A stretch of DNA of 64,000 nucleotides from an uncultured Verrucomicrobiota bacterium (GCA_903869675.1 CAIQAB010000022.1:224178-288177), one strand, 5' to 3'; counted from the first letter of the stretch, positions 49,419 to 58,135 are shown. Numbers and translations are program-made. Notes: generated from the sequence alone by a model not told the origin.

Positions 49419-49856
49419 GCCGGACGGGCAACGCCCCGAAGTTCAGGCGGGCGCTGAACCCGGCGCGCTGAAACCTAGCCTCCTGTAAGGATTCTGGATC
49501 GGCCGGATTTCACATTTCTACGCGCCGCCGAGCTTGCGGAAGAAGTCGAACTTCTCCTTCGTAATTCCGCGTAGCCAAGACCGCCCTCGCAAACCACCCG
49601 AGAACACCGCCGAACCACACATCCCTTTCGCGTAGCTTCGTCTGCTGTCCACCTTCGAAACCTGGAAATTTCGCTGGACTCAACAAAGCGCGTTCGACCT
49701 GCGCCCCGACCTGGGGCGCATCGAAAGCGTCTTCTTTTGGGGCTCTTCCAGGTGCCTGTTGGGGAACGCAAGTAAGTGCGTCCCTCTTTTGTGCCCGCAT
49801 TTCTCGCCCGCCGGCCCCCGCAAGTGATCGCTTACCCTTTTCCAGCCTTCCACCCC
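49419..49856. other. Intergenic stretch of about 440 bp without a credible gene
   Basis: No ORF here looks coding. Minus-strand frames of 98-120 codons exist but are Arg/Pro-rich without family features. A perfect 8-bp hairpin TGCGCCCC-GACCT-GGGGCGCA lies near 49700-49720. Several short segments look like worn remains of an older sequence. It separates the small secreted gene from the three-gene surface operon and presumably holds that operon's promoter. Confidence 0.4.
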
Positions 49857-50633
49857 ATGTCTTCACGAACATCGCCCAGCCTGCGGCGCGTATTACGCGC
49901 CCTTCGTGGCCCCGCCGCCGCCCTTGCCCTCGCCGCTCCCGCCTTCGCCGCCGACGCCACGCCCGCGTCGCCCCAACCTGCCGTCATTCCCGGTGAAATC
50001 GGCCGCACCGTGATCGACCAAGGCGACCACCGCACCATCATAATCGAGATGGTGCCCGGCGCGCCCGTGCCTCCTCCGCCGCCCGCACCGCCTGAACCGG
50101 TCCAGCCGCCGGCGGTGTTGAGGGCCGACCCGGCCGACTTGGAAAACAAACCCAGCCACGCCTTGTTCTGGAGCATCTCCGTCTATCCCGGTCCCTGCTC
50201 CGTCATCGAGGGCACCACCGCCGATCACCGGCCCTGGCGCGCCGTGTCGAACATCGATTTCCGCCTCTTCCGCCAAGTCACATCCTTCGCGACTGCTCGC
50301 GCCGCCTACGACTGGTTTCCCGCCATCGCCGACGGCGAGGCCGACGCTCCCGAGCGCCAGACCCTCGCCGCCGCCGGCTTGGAGAACGGCCCGGCCGCCT
50401 ACCGCCTCGACCCCGCCGGCCGGAGCGCCGAGGTGATCGACGCCCTTGATTATCTCCACGCCTTTTACGACGCGAACCACGCCGCCTTGCTCGCGGAGAC
50501 GGCACGCATTCAGGCCGAGAACGACCGCCGCGAACGCGAGCTGCGCGAGCACCCGCCGCGCAAGGCCGACAACATCGTGCGCGTCTCCGATCCCAACCTC
50601 CTTCGCAACCTCCAGATCGCTCCCGCCAAGTGA
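49857..50633 (+). CDS. Secreted protein, first gene of the fibro-slime/PEP-CTERM operon
   Basis: 258 aa from the ATG at 49857 (MSSRTSPSLRRVLRALRGPA), with a signal peptide ending near APAFAA. After a Pro-rich linker (PGAPVPPPPPAPPEPVQPPA) comes a globular part with SHALFWSISVYPGPCSVIEG and TADHRPWRAVSNIDFRLFRQ, then a helical tail with a coiled-coil look (LLAETARIQAENDRRERELR). No family recognised. The TGA stop overlaps the GTG start of the fibro-slime gene (GTGA), so translation of the two is coupled. Confidence 0.75.
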   Translation: MSSRTSPSLRRVLRALRGPAAALALAAPAFAADATPASPQPAVIPGEIGRTVIDQGDHRTIIIEMVPGAPVPPPPPAPPEPVQPPAVLRADPADLENKPSHALFWSISVYPGPCSVIEGTTADHRPWRAVSNIDFRLFRQVTSFATARAAYDWFPAIADGEADAPERQTLAAAGLENGPAAYRLDPAGRSAEVIDALDYLHAFYDANHAALLAETARIQAENDRRERELREHPPRKADNIVRVSDPNLLRNLQIAPAK

Positions 50634-52804
50634 AAACCTTCGCCTTCGCCCTCCTTGCCGTATCCACCATCGGCGGGCTCTTCGCCCAGCCCCAGCTCAA
50701 CTACCTGTCCCTTAACGAAGGGCTGACCCTCACCTACGACCCGGGCCTGCCGGAAGATCCTTACGAGCAGCCTTACCGCGTGGATTGGTGGATCAACTCC
50801 GGCCGTTCCTACTACGTCGAGGCGACCGAAGATCTCGTGAACGGGCCTTGGCACTGCCTGCAGAACTTTGTTCCTTCCTACTTTGTAGGGGACTACCCGC
50901 AATCGCTTCGTGTCTCCTTCACCTCGCCTCGTTATTTTGTGCGCGTGCGCTACGTCGAGGGTCGCCGCATGGCCTTGGGCTTGGATTACACCGCCGATAC
51001 CGATCACGATGGCGTCAGCGACTACACCGAGATGAGTTCCGGCGATAACGCCACCCATCCGCTGGAAACCTCCGATGTCGATGACGACGGTCTTCCCGAC
51101 AATTGGGAAACCTATAATCATTGGAGTTTTCCTCCTCCGGAAAATCAAGATGAGGGTCCCACCAACAATATCGGGCCGCTTCATCTGGCCCCGACCGATA
51201 TCGTCGATCCCTACGCCGACCCCATCGTTACCGCGTATCAACGCTTCAAGCGCGATTGGGTAAAAGGCCTGGGCATAGAATATGGCGGCCAATTCTTCTG
51301 GTATTTCGGCCAGAACGGAGCCACCCCCAACTCGTTCGTGTTTAGAGGCGACCAAGATGGATACATCCGTCTGACCTACACCGACGCCGACTTGAGCACC
51401 ATTGCCACCCTAGAGGTATTCCCCCGCACCGCATCCCAAACTCTCGACGCGAACAATTCCGTGACCATATCGGCCCAAGCTCGAGCCCTCTATGCCTACA
51501 TCAACGATCCCGACCCCGCCAAACGCGGCTATTCTTTCTCCGCCACGTCGGGATACCAATTGATCACCGACCCAGAAACCCAGGCGCTCTCCCTCGGTGC
51601 TCCTGACGGTCGCCCCGCCCCGCGCGACCTGCTGCGCTCCATCGATACCATGCTCTGGCCGGAAGGTCTGCCCCGGCCGCGCGGGGCCACCCAGCCGCTT
51701 CCATTAAAACGCGCGCTCGTCGCCACGGCCGGCGGTTCGGTGGAACGACGCATCCCCGCGCCCTTGGCGATCACCAGCCGCCCCGTCACTGAAATCGGCC
51801 GAGACCGCTTCCCGGTCGTGGTTCGCGACTGTTCCCAAGAGATACCCAGGACCTTCTTGGATTTCCAAGAAAACTACATCCCCTCTCCCGGCCCCCGTAT
51901 CGTCGAGCAAGCGGCCGCAGACGAGACTGTGATCAATCCCGTGCTGTGGACCCTTGATGCCGACGGCCTGCCTCAGGGAGTTCCAAACCCTGAGCTATAC
52001 CCTTCGGCCGGGCCCTCGTATTGGAACAAACTCATGTTCCGTAGCCCGCTCACCTTCGCGCGCTGGTATCGGGATAATTCCGCGCAGGGTTACGCCGTGT
52101 CGGGTATTCTCGCGGCCTACCCCAACGGATTTAAACCACCTGGATTTTCCACCACCTATTATTACGGCCTCTACAGCAGCGACGCCGCAGGCTTTTACCC
52201 GCACCGCGACGATGTCGCCGAGCCCGGTAAGTTCACCACCGAGTTGCACGGCCGCCTCACCTACGATGCCAACACCCGCCTCTTCCTCGCCTCCAACGAC
52301 GACTGCTGGGTTTTCATTAACGGCAAACTCGTCGATGACCTAGATCTGGGCGGGATACCGCCTCTTGACGAAGTAGGTTATCAAAAATCGGTTTTGTTCT
52401 CAGCCATCCGTTCCCAGTTGGGCTTAACGGCGGCATCTGGCACCTGTCGACTCGATGTTTTTCATGCCGACCGCTACTCCGATTATGGGCCTGACAATCC
52501 TTCGGGTAAGCCCGCCCAGCTACGTATACTCTCCACGTCGCCACTCGTTCCGATTTATTATTACCAAGTGGTTGCCGAGTCTGCGACGGCAAGCGCCCTG
52601 AACTACGTGTTCGCCACTGATGCGGGCTCCGGCGCATCCTTAGCCCCGATCGGTATGACCATCGAACCGCTCACCGGCAAAATCATCTGGGACCTTTACG
52701 CAACCCCCGTCGCCTCTCCAGGGACCTACCCTGTTACCGTCAAAGTATCCGATTCCACCGGCCACACCGATTACCAGTCATTCAACCTCACCGTCCTAGA
52801 TTAG
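50630..52804 (+). CDS. Fibro-slime domain protein A1 (secreted)
   Basis: 724 aa from a GTG at 50630 (read M-KTFAFALLAVSTIGGLFAQ), signal peptide cut after FAQ. A calcium-binding-like segment TADTDHDGVSDYTEM and DVDDDGLPDNWE occupies residues about 120-160. A fibro-slime domain covers about 455-660: PSYWNKLMFRSPLTFARWYR, FTTELHGRLTYDANTRLFLA, SNDDCWVFINGKLVDDLDLG (signature), GTCRLDVFHADRYSD. A cadherin/He_PIG-like end follows (PIGMTIEPLTGKIIWDLYAT, PGTYPVTVKVSDSTGH). Named for proteins of Fibrobacter and Dictyostelium slime; probably a surface or matrix protein. Ends eight bases before B1, with which it likely works. Confidence 0.85.
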   Translation: MKTFAFALLAVSTIGGLFAQPQLNYLSLNEGLTLTYDPGLPEDPYEQPYRVDWWINSGRSYYVEATEDLVNGPWHCLQNFVPSYFVGDYPQSLRVSFTSPRYFVRVRYVEGRRMALGLDYTADTDHDGVSDYTEMSSGDNATHPLETSDVDDDGLPDNWETYNHWSFPPPENQDEGPTNNIGPLHLAPTDIVDPYADPIVTAYQRFKRDWVKGLGIEYGGQFFWYFGQNGATPNSFVFRGDQDGYIRLTYTDADLSTIATLEVFPRTASQTLDANNSVTISAQARALYAYINDPDPAKRGYSFSATSGYQLITDPETQALSLGAPDGRPAPRDLLRSIDTMLWPEGLPRPRGATQPLPLKRALVATAGGSVERRIPAPLAITSRPVTEIGRDRFPVVVRDCSQEIPRTFLDFQENYIPSPGPRIVEQAAADETVINPVLWTLDADGLPQGVPNPELYPSAGPSYWNKLMFRSPLTFARWYRDNSAQGYAVSGILAAYPNGFKPPGFSTTYYYGLYSSDAAGFYPHRDDVAEPGKFTTELHGRLTYDANTRLFLASNDDCWVFINGKLVDDLDLGGIPPLDEVGYQKSVLFSAIRSQLGLTAASGTCRLDVFHADRYSDYGPDNPSGKPAQLRILSTSPLVPIYYYQVVAESATASALNYVFATDAGSGASLAPIGMTIEPLTGKIIWDLYATPVASPGTYPVTVKVSDSTGHTDYQSFNLTVLD

Positions 52805-52812
52805 CCCCCGCC

Positions 52813-53619
52813 ATGAAATCATCCACACTGCTCCTTTGTTTTCTTTTGGTCAGCACTACCCACGGCCAAATCCAAATTGTAGACACTGCTCCGGGCACCA
52901 ACCAAGTGGGCCTGTCCGGCACATATACTCAAGATTTCGACTCCCTTACCGGAACAGGCATATCAAAATCCTGGACAGACAACGTCACACTTCCCGGTTG
53001 GTATACCACCGAACAAATCATCGGCGCTGGTTTTGTCGGGGGCGTAGACAGTTGGGGGCCCACTGGCTGGCAAGGTGATCGATCTTTGGGTGCAGCAGGC
53101 ACTATTTCAACGGATACACTAATTGCAGTGAGTTTTAAAAACTTAACCTCGACCACCTTGACCAGTGCATCCGTCACTTTTGATGGTGAACAGTGGTATA
53201 TGCAGGCGGGTAATCCACAAAAGCCATCCAGCCTGCTTTTCGCCTATCAGATTTTCGAAGCGGGCACAGGAGCTATTTATAAAGATGAAAACATCGGTTG
53301 GATTTTTGTTCCTACCTTGGCTTTCACATCGCCCAACGCCACCCTCACTGCCGCCGCAAACCTCGATGGTAACGATCCGGCAAATAGCGTCCGCGGCATC
53401 AGTTCATTGATCACCGGCTTCACTCTCGCTCCCGGGCAGGAACTCTGGCTGAGCTGGGGTTCCTATTCTGCTCTTGGGGTTCCCATCCATGGCCTCGGTA
53501 TCGACAATCTTAGCGTTTCCTTCGCCACCAACATTCCCGAGCCCGCAGCCTACGCCGCGCTTGCGGGACTCGGGGCCTTGGGGTTCGCGCTCAGTCGCCG
53601 GCGGGCCCGCCTCGGCTGA
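52813..53619 (+). CDS. PEP-CTERM surface protein B1
   Basis: 268 aa starting MKSSTLLLCFLLVSTTHGQI, signal peptide. The mature part is a beta-sandwich type domain (YTQDFDSLTGTGISKSWTDN, LPGWYTTEQ, ASVTFDGEQWYMQAGNPQ, PGQELWLSWGSYS, GIDNLSVSFA). It ends with a PEP-CTERM sorting signal: NIPEPAAYAALAGL, a short hydrophobic helix, then SRRRARLG. Such tails are processed by exosortase, and the product is displayed in the outer membrane/exopolysaccharide layer. No exosortase gene is in the window. Its pair partner is A1, eight bases upstream. Paralogue of B2. Confidence 0.9.
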   Translation: MKSSTLLLCFLLVSTTHGQIQIVDTAPGTNQVGLSGTYTQDFDSLTGTGISKSWTDNVTLPGWYTTEQIIGAGFVGGVDSWGPTGWQGDRSLGAAGTISTDTLIAVSFKNLTSTTLTSASVTFDGEQWYMQAGNPQKPSSLLFAYQIFEAGTGAIYKDENIGWIFVPTLAFTSPNATLTAAANLDGNDPANSVRGISSLITGFTLAPGQELWLSWGSYSALGVPIHGLGIDNLSVSFATNIPEPAAYAALAGLGALGFALSRRRARLG

Positions 53620-53638
53620 ATCTTCGCAGGAGGCAGAA

Positions 53639-54430
53639 AACCCCGAGCTATACCCTTCGGCCGGGCCCACATATTGGAATCAACTCATGTTCCGCAGCCC
53701 GCTCACCTTCGCGCGCTGGTATCGGGATAAATCCGCGCAGGGCTTCGTGATGCAGGGCATTAGCGGGCCATTTACGCCGCCCGATCAGGAAATTGTCTAC
53801 AGCTCGGGTTTATACAGTGGTGCCGATGGCTTTTATCCGCATCGCGACGACGTGAAGGAAATGGGGAAATTCACGACTGAACTCCACTGCCGCCTAAATT
53901 ATGCGCCGGATACCAAGCTCTATCTTGGTTCAAACGACGACTGCTGGGTCTATGTAAATGGCAAGCTCGTCGATGACTTGGATAGGGGTGGGATACCCGA
54001 GCAATTGTATGCCGCGCAAATTGATTTTTCCGCGATAACCAGTTTGAGCGTGGAATCTGGCGCTCGACCTGAAGGTCTGACATTACCTTCTGGCAGCTGC
54101 CGCCTCGATATTTTTCATGCAGACCGCTATTCCCTGATAAACGATGCGTCGCGTCCTCGCGCCCAGCTTCGCGTGATCTCTACCACTGGCCTGCTCCCCA
54201 TATACTGCTACCAAGTCGTCGCCGAGAGCGCGACCGCCCAGCCGCTTACTTATTCTTTTGCTGTGCCAGCCCCGTTCGGCATGTCCATCAGCCCTAAAAC
54301 AGGCAAAATTATCTGGGATCTATACGGTGTTCCCGCTGCTTCTCCCGGAACCTACCCGGTGACCGTTCAAGTCACCGATCCGATCGGTAATCTCGATACC
54401 CAGACTTTCAACCTCACTGTCCTTGATTAA
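53639..54430 (+). pseudogene. 5'-truncated copy of the fibro-slime gene (A2')
   Basis: From 53639 the frame (NPELYPSAGPTYWNQLMFRS...) matches A1 from its residue 453 to the end: SPLTFARWYRDKSAQGF, SNDDCWVYVNGKLVDDLD, GSCRLDIFHADRYSL, FGMSISPKTGKIIWDLYGVP, and the same ending TFNLTVLD. The first about 450 codons of A1, including the signal peptide, are missing. The upstream frame runs back through B1 in another frame, so no proper start exists; the first internal ATG is in NQLMFRS. Could be a dead relic or a fragment made by reinitiation after B1 (GCAGGAGGCAG lies just after the B1 stop). Without a signal it would stay inside the cell. Confidence 0.8.
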
Positions 54431-54439
54431 CATCTCGTC

Positions 54440-55264
54440 ATGAAACACTATTTCGTCCTATTCTTCGTCGTATCAACGGCCACCATTACCGCACAAATCG
54501 CCATCGTTTCTACCCCCGCAAGTGGTAGCCAACTTTCGATTGGGGCTCCCTATACACAGAATTTCGATTCCTTAACCGGACCCGGCATCACAATGCCCTT
54601 TGTCGATAATGAAACATTGCCGGGATGGTATGCCACAAACGATGGTTCATTGATACTCGGTTCTGGTTTGGGGCAGGGCGTCTACAGTTTAGGTTCCGCC
54701 GGAGGACAGGGTGATCGTGCCCTAGGCGCCCGAAATGGCTCGGGCTTAGGAAACTCCAAGCTCTTCGCCGTGCGTTTTGCCAACGCGACCTCCCTCACGC
54801 TGACGGGGCTGTCCGTCGCCTTCGACGGTGAACAATGGTATCGCAGTCCTTCTATCACGCCCCGGTCCTCCACCCTCCGTTTTGAATATCAGATTTTCGA
54901 CGCGGGCCAGGGCGGAGCCTACGCCGACTACCACGTCGGCTGGGTTTCCGTCCCCGCCCTCGACTTCATCTCGCCCAACGCGGCTCTCACCACCGCTGCG
55001 AACCTGGATGGCAACGCTCCTGAAAACAGTGTGCGAGAAATTCAGGCCTTGATCGACGGGGTGAGCATCGCCCCCACCCAAGAAATTTGGCTGCGCTGGG
55101 TGTCCTATGGCGTCGCCCTTGGCGTCCCCGTCCACGGTCAGGGCATCGACAACCTCAGCGTCTCCTTCCTCACCGCCATCCCCGAGCCCGCCGCCTTTGC
55201 CGGACTCGCCGGACTCGGGGCCTTGGGGTTCGCGCTCAGTCGGCGGCGATCTCGTCTCGGCTGA
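54440..55264 (+). CDS. PEP-CTERM surface protein B2
   Basis: 274 aa starting MKHYFVLFFVVSTATITAQI, signal peptide. Same layout as B1: YTQNFDSLTGPGITMPFVDN, LPGWYATNDGSL, LSVAFDGEQWYRSPSITPRS, QEIWLRWVSYG, GIDNLSVSFLTAIPEPAAFA, hydrophobic helix, SRRRSRLG. Clear paralogue of B1 with many substitutions, so the duplication is not very recent. It lies nine bases after the truncated A2', the same spacing class as A1-B1 (eight bases). Likely still functional, as signal peptide, domain and sorting tail are intact. Confidence 0.9.
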   Translation: MKHYFVLFFVVSTATITAQIAIVSTPASGSQLSIGAPYTQNFDSLTGPGITMPFVDNETLPGWYATNDGSLILGSGLGQGVYSLGSAGGQGDRALGARNGSGLGNSKLFAVRFANATSLTLTGLSVAFDGEQWYRSPSITPRSSTLRFEYQIFDAGQGGAYADYHVGWVSVPALDFISPNAALTTAANLDGNAPENSVREIQALIDGVSIAPTQEIWLRWVSYGVALGVPVHGQGIDNLSVSFLTAIPEPAAFAGLAGLGALGFALSRRRSRLG

Positions 55265-55360
55265 ACTCATTCGCCGTTGGGCTAAGCCAGGGGCGTTTCG
55301 GCATCGAAGGGCCAATTTCCGTGCTTGTCGCCCGGTTTCCCGAGCTTTGCGCGGCCAATT

Positions 55361-55570
55361 CGGGTCGTTGAGCGCTCGCTCCGGGTCTTTAAGGGTCCGC
55401 TCTCGGTCGTGGTAAGGGCGCTCAAGATATTTGAGCGCTCTTTCCACGACCTTGAAAGGTCGCTCACTGACTCGGAGCGTGCTTTCCGAGACCTTGAGCG
55501 CATCTTCCAAGACCGAGAACGACCGCTCCGAAGCCGAGAAGACGCGCTCAAAAGTCGAGTTTGGCTCCAA
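55361..55570. repeat. Array of ten 21-bp degenerate tandem repeats, open on both strands
   Basis: Units of exactly 21 bp run from 55361: for example CGGGTCGTTGAGCGCTCGCT(C), AAGATATTTGAGCGCTCTTT(C), CACGACCTTGAAAGGTCGCT(C), CGAGACCTTGAGCGCATCTT(C). They share GAgCGcTC cores and end in CTC or TTC. Plus-strand reading gives heptads such as RVVERSL, KIFERSF, HDLERSL, RDLERIF. Minus-strand reading also gives heptads (SASERSF, KVVERAL). No start, signal or other coding evidence supports a protein. The rest of the gap 55265-55727 shows nothing recognisable. Confidence 0.8.
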
Positions 55571-55727
55571 ACCAATCAAAACCGCTCAGAACCGGGCATA
55601 TACGCGGCTTTTTGCGCTCCAGATTGCTTGTAAGATGAGGCAGGACCGCTGGGATCAGCGCCGCACCTCTCCGCTATTCACCACTCTGACCCGGCGCGCC
55701 CAGCGGTCGCGCCCAACCCGCAGACCG

Positions 55728-56630
55728 CTACGCGATCGCCACCACCGCCGGCTCCTCCTGCCGGAGCATTGTCACCGCCACCTCCAGGCGCTCCGTCCGC
55801 GTGCCCTTAAAGACCCCGCGCGTCGGCGTGGCGTCGAGGTAGTCGCGGCCGATCGAGACCTTCACGTGCCGCTCGCCCGCCACGCAGTCGTTGGTCGGGT
55901 CCAGCGGCCACCAAAAGCCCCCCGGCAGGTGCACCTCCACCCACGCATGACTCTCCGCCGCCCCAACCAAAGCCGCCGGCCTTTTTAATTCCGCCGCCGT
56001 GCGCTGCGCCTCCGTCTCGATGTAGCCCGTCACATATCGCGCCGGCAACTCGGCCGAACGCAGCACCGCGATCATGACCTGCGCGAAATCTTGGCACACA
56101 CCCGTCTTCCGGGCCAGCGCCTCCGCCACCGGCGTGTCGATGCGCGTGCTGCCCGGCGCATAGCGAAACTCGGCTTTGATCCAGTGGTTGAGCCGCAACA
56201 AAGCTTCGCCGAGCCCCTGGCCGGACTTGAAAAACTGGTTCGCCAGCCGGTGCACGGGAGCCGACATCGGAATCGCCGCCGAGGGCATCAAAAACTCAAA
56301 CAAACCCAGCCGGTCGCTGCGGTAAATCTGCCGCGCCTCCGAGACACTGATATCCAAAGCGGCCTGCGGCGGCGCCCAGGCCTGCGTCTCCACCTCGGCA
56401 CAACTCTCCAGCACCAACTCGCCGTGCCGGTGCGCCACCGCAAAAGACTCCACCGCGTTGCCGAAGTAGTCGGTGTAGCCGTGCACCCGCCCGCCCGGCC
56501 TGGTCTTGAACTCCCGCGCCAGCAAACGCTGACGCAAGTCCGTCACCGGCGTCAGCCGCGCCTCCATGAAGGACTCGCTCGCCTCTCCGGCATAGCGATA
56601 AATGGTGCGGTGATTGATGCGAAAGCGCAT
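55728..56630 (-). CDS. Transglutaminase-like cysteine protease family protein
   Basis: 300 aa from the ATG at 56630 (MRFRINHRTIYRYAGEASES), the usual start of this family (bacterial transglutaminase-like N-terminal domain, then PF01841). Catalytic triad seen: Cys179 in KTGVCQDFAQVMIAVL, His228 in ESHAWVEVHLPGGFWWPL, and Asp244 in PLDPTND. The end (TPTRGVFKGTRTERLEVAVT) is typical. Such genes often lie with an alpha-E gene and the circularly permuted ATP-grasp gene; here that partner is at 1-1045, more than 54 kb away. Cytoplasmic by sequence. The long upstream frame to 57275 runs through ribH and is not used. Confidence 0.93.
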   Translation of the reverse strand: MRFRINHRTIYRYAGEASESFMEARLTPVTDLRQRLLAREFKTRPGGRVHGYTDYFGNAVESFAVAHRHGELVLESCAEVETQAWAPPQAALDISVSEARQIYRSDRLGLFEFLMPSAAIPMSAPVHRLANQFFKSGQGLGEALLRLNHWIKAEFRYAPGSTRIDTPVAEALARKTGVCQDFAQVMIAVLRSAELPARYVTGYIETEAQRTAAELKRPAALVGAAESHAWVEVHLPGGFWWPLDPTNDCVAGERHVKVSIGRDYLDATPTRGVFKGTRTERLEVAVTMLRQEEPAVVAIA

Positions 56631-56777
56631 GGACGAATTGGCGAAGAAAAAGCGGGCTCGGGGAAAATGGTCGGGCCCCGCCCCGGAAAGCAAGGTTCGG
56701 ACCGAACCGAAACCCGCGTGTTTTACCGTTTGCCTAGCGCCCGCCCGCTCCGCATGGCTTGCCTTTCCTTCTTTCGC

Positions 56778-57248
56778 ATGAGCCTCGACGCGCCACAGCC
56801 CTTGTCCGTCCCGGGAGCCGGTCTCCGCTTCGGCCTTGTGGCCGCCCGCTTCAACCCGGCCCTGGTCGACGCCCTCGCCGCGCGCGCCACCGCCACCCTC
56901 GGCGCCGCCGGTGTGCCCCCCGCCTCGATCGAGATCATCCGCGTCCCAGGCTCCCACGAAGTGCCTTGGGCCGCCCAGCGCCTTGCCGCCTCCGGCCGCT
57001 TCCACGCCATCATCGCCCTCGGGGTGCTCATCGCCGGAGACACCAACCACCACGAAATGGTCGGCGACGCCGTCGCCCACGCCCTGATGCGTGTCTCGCT
57101 CGATACCCGCGTGCCGGTGATCAACGGCGTCATCGTGGTGAATAATCGCGAGCAGGCCGAGGCCCGCGTGACCGGCACCCACGATCGCGGGGCTGAATTC
57201 GCCGCCGCCGCCCTCGAAATGGCGGCACTCCACCAAACCCTTTCCTGA
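56778..57248 (+). CDS. ribH: 6,7-Dimethyl-8-ribityllumazine synthase
   Basis: 156 aa from the ATG at 56778 (MSLDAPQPLSVPGAGLRFGL). Lumazine synthase motifs: LRFGLVAARFNPALVDAL (aromatic at the ring-binding site), IIRVPGSHEVPWAAQRLA, and IIALGVLIAGDTNHHEMVGD with the catalytic His, then DTRVPVINGVIVVNNREQAE. Condenses ribitylamino-uracil with dihydroxybutanone phosphate in riboflavin synthesis and forms 60-mer or pentamer shells. Directly followed by nusB (one base between), a common bacterial pair. Confidence 0.97.
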   Translation: MSLDAPQPLSVPGAGLRFGLVAARFNPALVDALAARATATLGAAGVPPASIEIIRVPGSHEVPWAAQRLAASGRFHAIIALGVLIAGDTNHHEMVGDAVAHALMRVSLDTRVPVINGVIVVNNREQAEARVTGTHDRGAEFAAAALEMAALHQTLS

Positions 57249-57249
57249 G

Positions 57250-57708
57250 ATGAGCAACAAAGCCATATTCGCCAAACGCCGGGATGGTCGCGTAGCCGCC
57301 CTCCAATACCTCTACGCTTGGAGCATCAACCACCCCGCGCACCTAGCCGACGACCTCGCAGTATTCTTCGTGAACCTCGAGGGTGTGGACGGCAAACCCC
57401 GCGACCATTATTCCTTCGGCGAGGAGCTCATCCACGGCGTGATCGAACACTGCGACGAGATTGACGGGCGCATCCGCGGCCTGGCCAAGAACTGGGACTT
57501 CGAACGCATCGCCAAGATCGACCTGGCCATCCTCCGCCTCGCTATTTTCGAGATGGTGCACCGCACCGACATCCCGCCCATCGTTTCAATCAACGAGGCC
57601 ATCGACCTCTCGAAGCTGTTCTCCAACGCCGATGCCAAGCGCTTCATCAACGGCATCCTCGACAAACTCAAAGAACAGGTCGGCCGCGACGCCCGCAAAG
57701 TCACCTGA
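57250..57708 (+). CDS. nusB: Transcription antitermination factor NusB
   Basis: 152 aa starting MSNKAIFAKRRDGRVAALQY. All-helical NusB pattern: RRDGRVAALQYLYAWSI at the start (RNA-binding Arg residues), SFGEELIHGVIEHCDEIDGR, NWDFERIAKIDLAILRLAIF, and EMVHRTDIPPIVSINEAIDL with SKLFSNADAKRFINGILDKL. Acts with NusE in rRNA antitermination. The start is one base after the ribH stop, so the two are translated from one message. Confidence 0.96.
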   Translation: MSNKAIFAKRRDGRVAALQYLYAWSINHPAHLADDLAVFFVNLEGVDGKPRDHYSFGEELIHGVIEHCDEIDGRIRGLAKNWDFERIAKIDLAILRLAIFEMVHRTDIPPIVSINEAIDLSKLFSNADAKRFINGILDKLKEQVGRDARKVT

Positions 57709-57755
57709 AAAGGGATCTTCGCCGGACTCGATGTGGAAAGCGGGAAATCTGGAAA

Positions 57756-58135
57756 ATGGCCGACCTCGGATACCGCGACCTGAGCGAAAGAATCGTCGCC
57801 GCGGCCCTAGCGGTGGGCACCGCGCTGGGGCCCGGTTTCCTGGAGAAAGTCCATGAAAACGCGCTTGGCCTGGAGCTGACCGCGCGAGGTTTGCGCTTCG
57901 AACAGCAAAACCAGTCCGCATCCTCCATCGCGAAATCGAGGTCGGCGGGCACCGCCTGGATTTGGTCGTCGAAGGCGTTTCCCTCGTCGAGTCGAAGGCC
58001 GGGCGCGAGCTGGAGGACGTCTTTTTTGCAATCGCCCGTTCGCAAATGAAAGCCGCCGTTCTCCCCGAAGGCATGATCCTCAACTTCGCCACCCACCCCC
58101 TCACCATCAAGCAGGCCGGCCCCGGCCGCCAATAA
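57756..58135 (+). pseudogene. GxxExxY family protein, frameshifted
   Basis: The first frame reads MADLGYRDLSERIVAAALAV, then GTALGPGFLEKVHENALGLE, matching the LGPGFLExVYExAL core of the GxxExxY family (here VHENAL). After RGLRFEQQNQ near 57912 the similarity moves one base to the next frame, which continues VRILHREIEVGGHRLDLVVE, GVSLVESKAGRELEDVFFAI, ARSQMKAAVLPEGMILNFAT and ends at a TAA (58133-58135). A single-base frameshift therefore breaks the gene. The family's function is unknown; it has a nuclease-like fold. A sequencing error would restore it. Confidence 0.78.

Noticed and set aside
49510..49872. Minus-strand ORF of 120 codons in the gap before the surface operon
   Set aside because: No family feature, no signal, and Arg-rich parts; not enough to call a gene.
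55361..55570. CRISPR array
   Set aside because: The repeats are contiguous 21-bp units without spacers, and no cas genes are present.
54746..55579. Minus-strand ORF of 277 codons through B2 and the 21-bp repeats
   Set aside because: Most of it is antisense to the PEP-CTERM gene B2; the heptads at its start follow from the repeat DNA.
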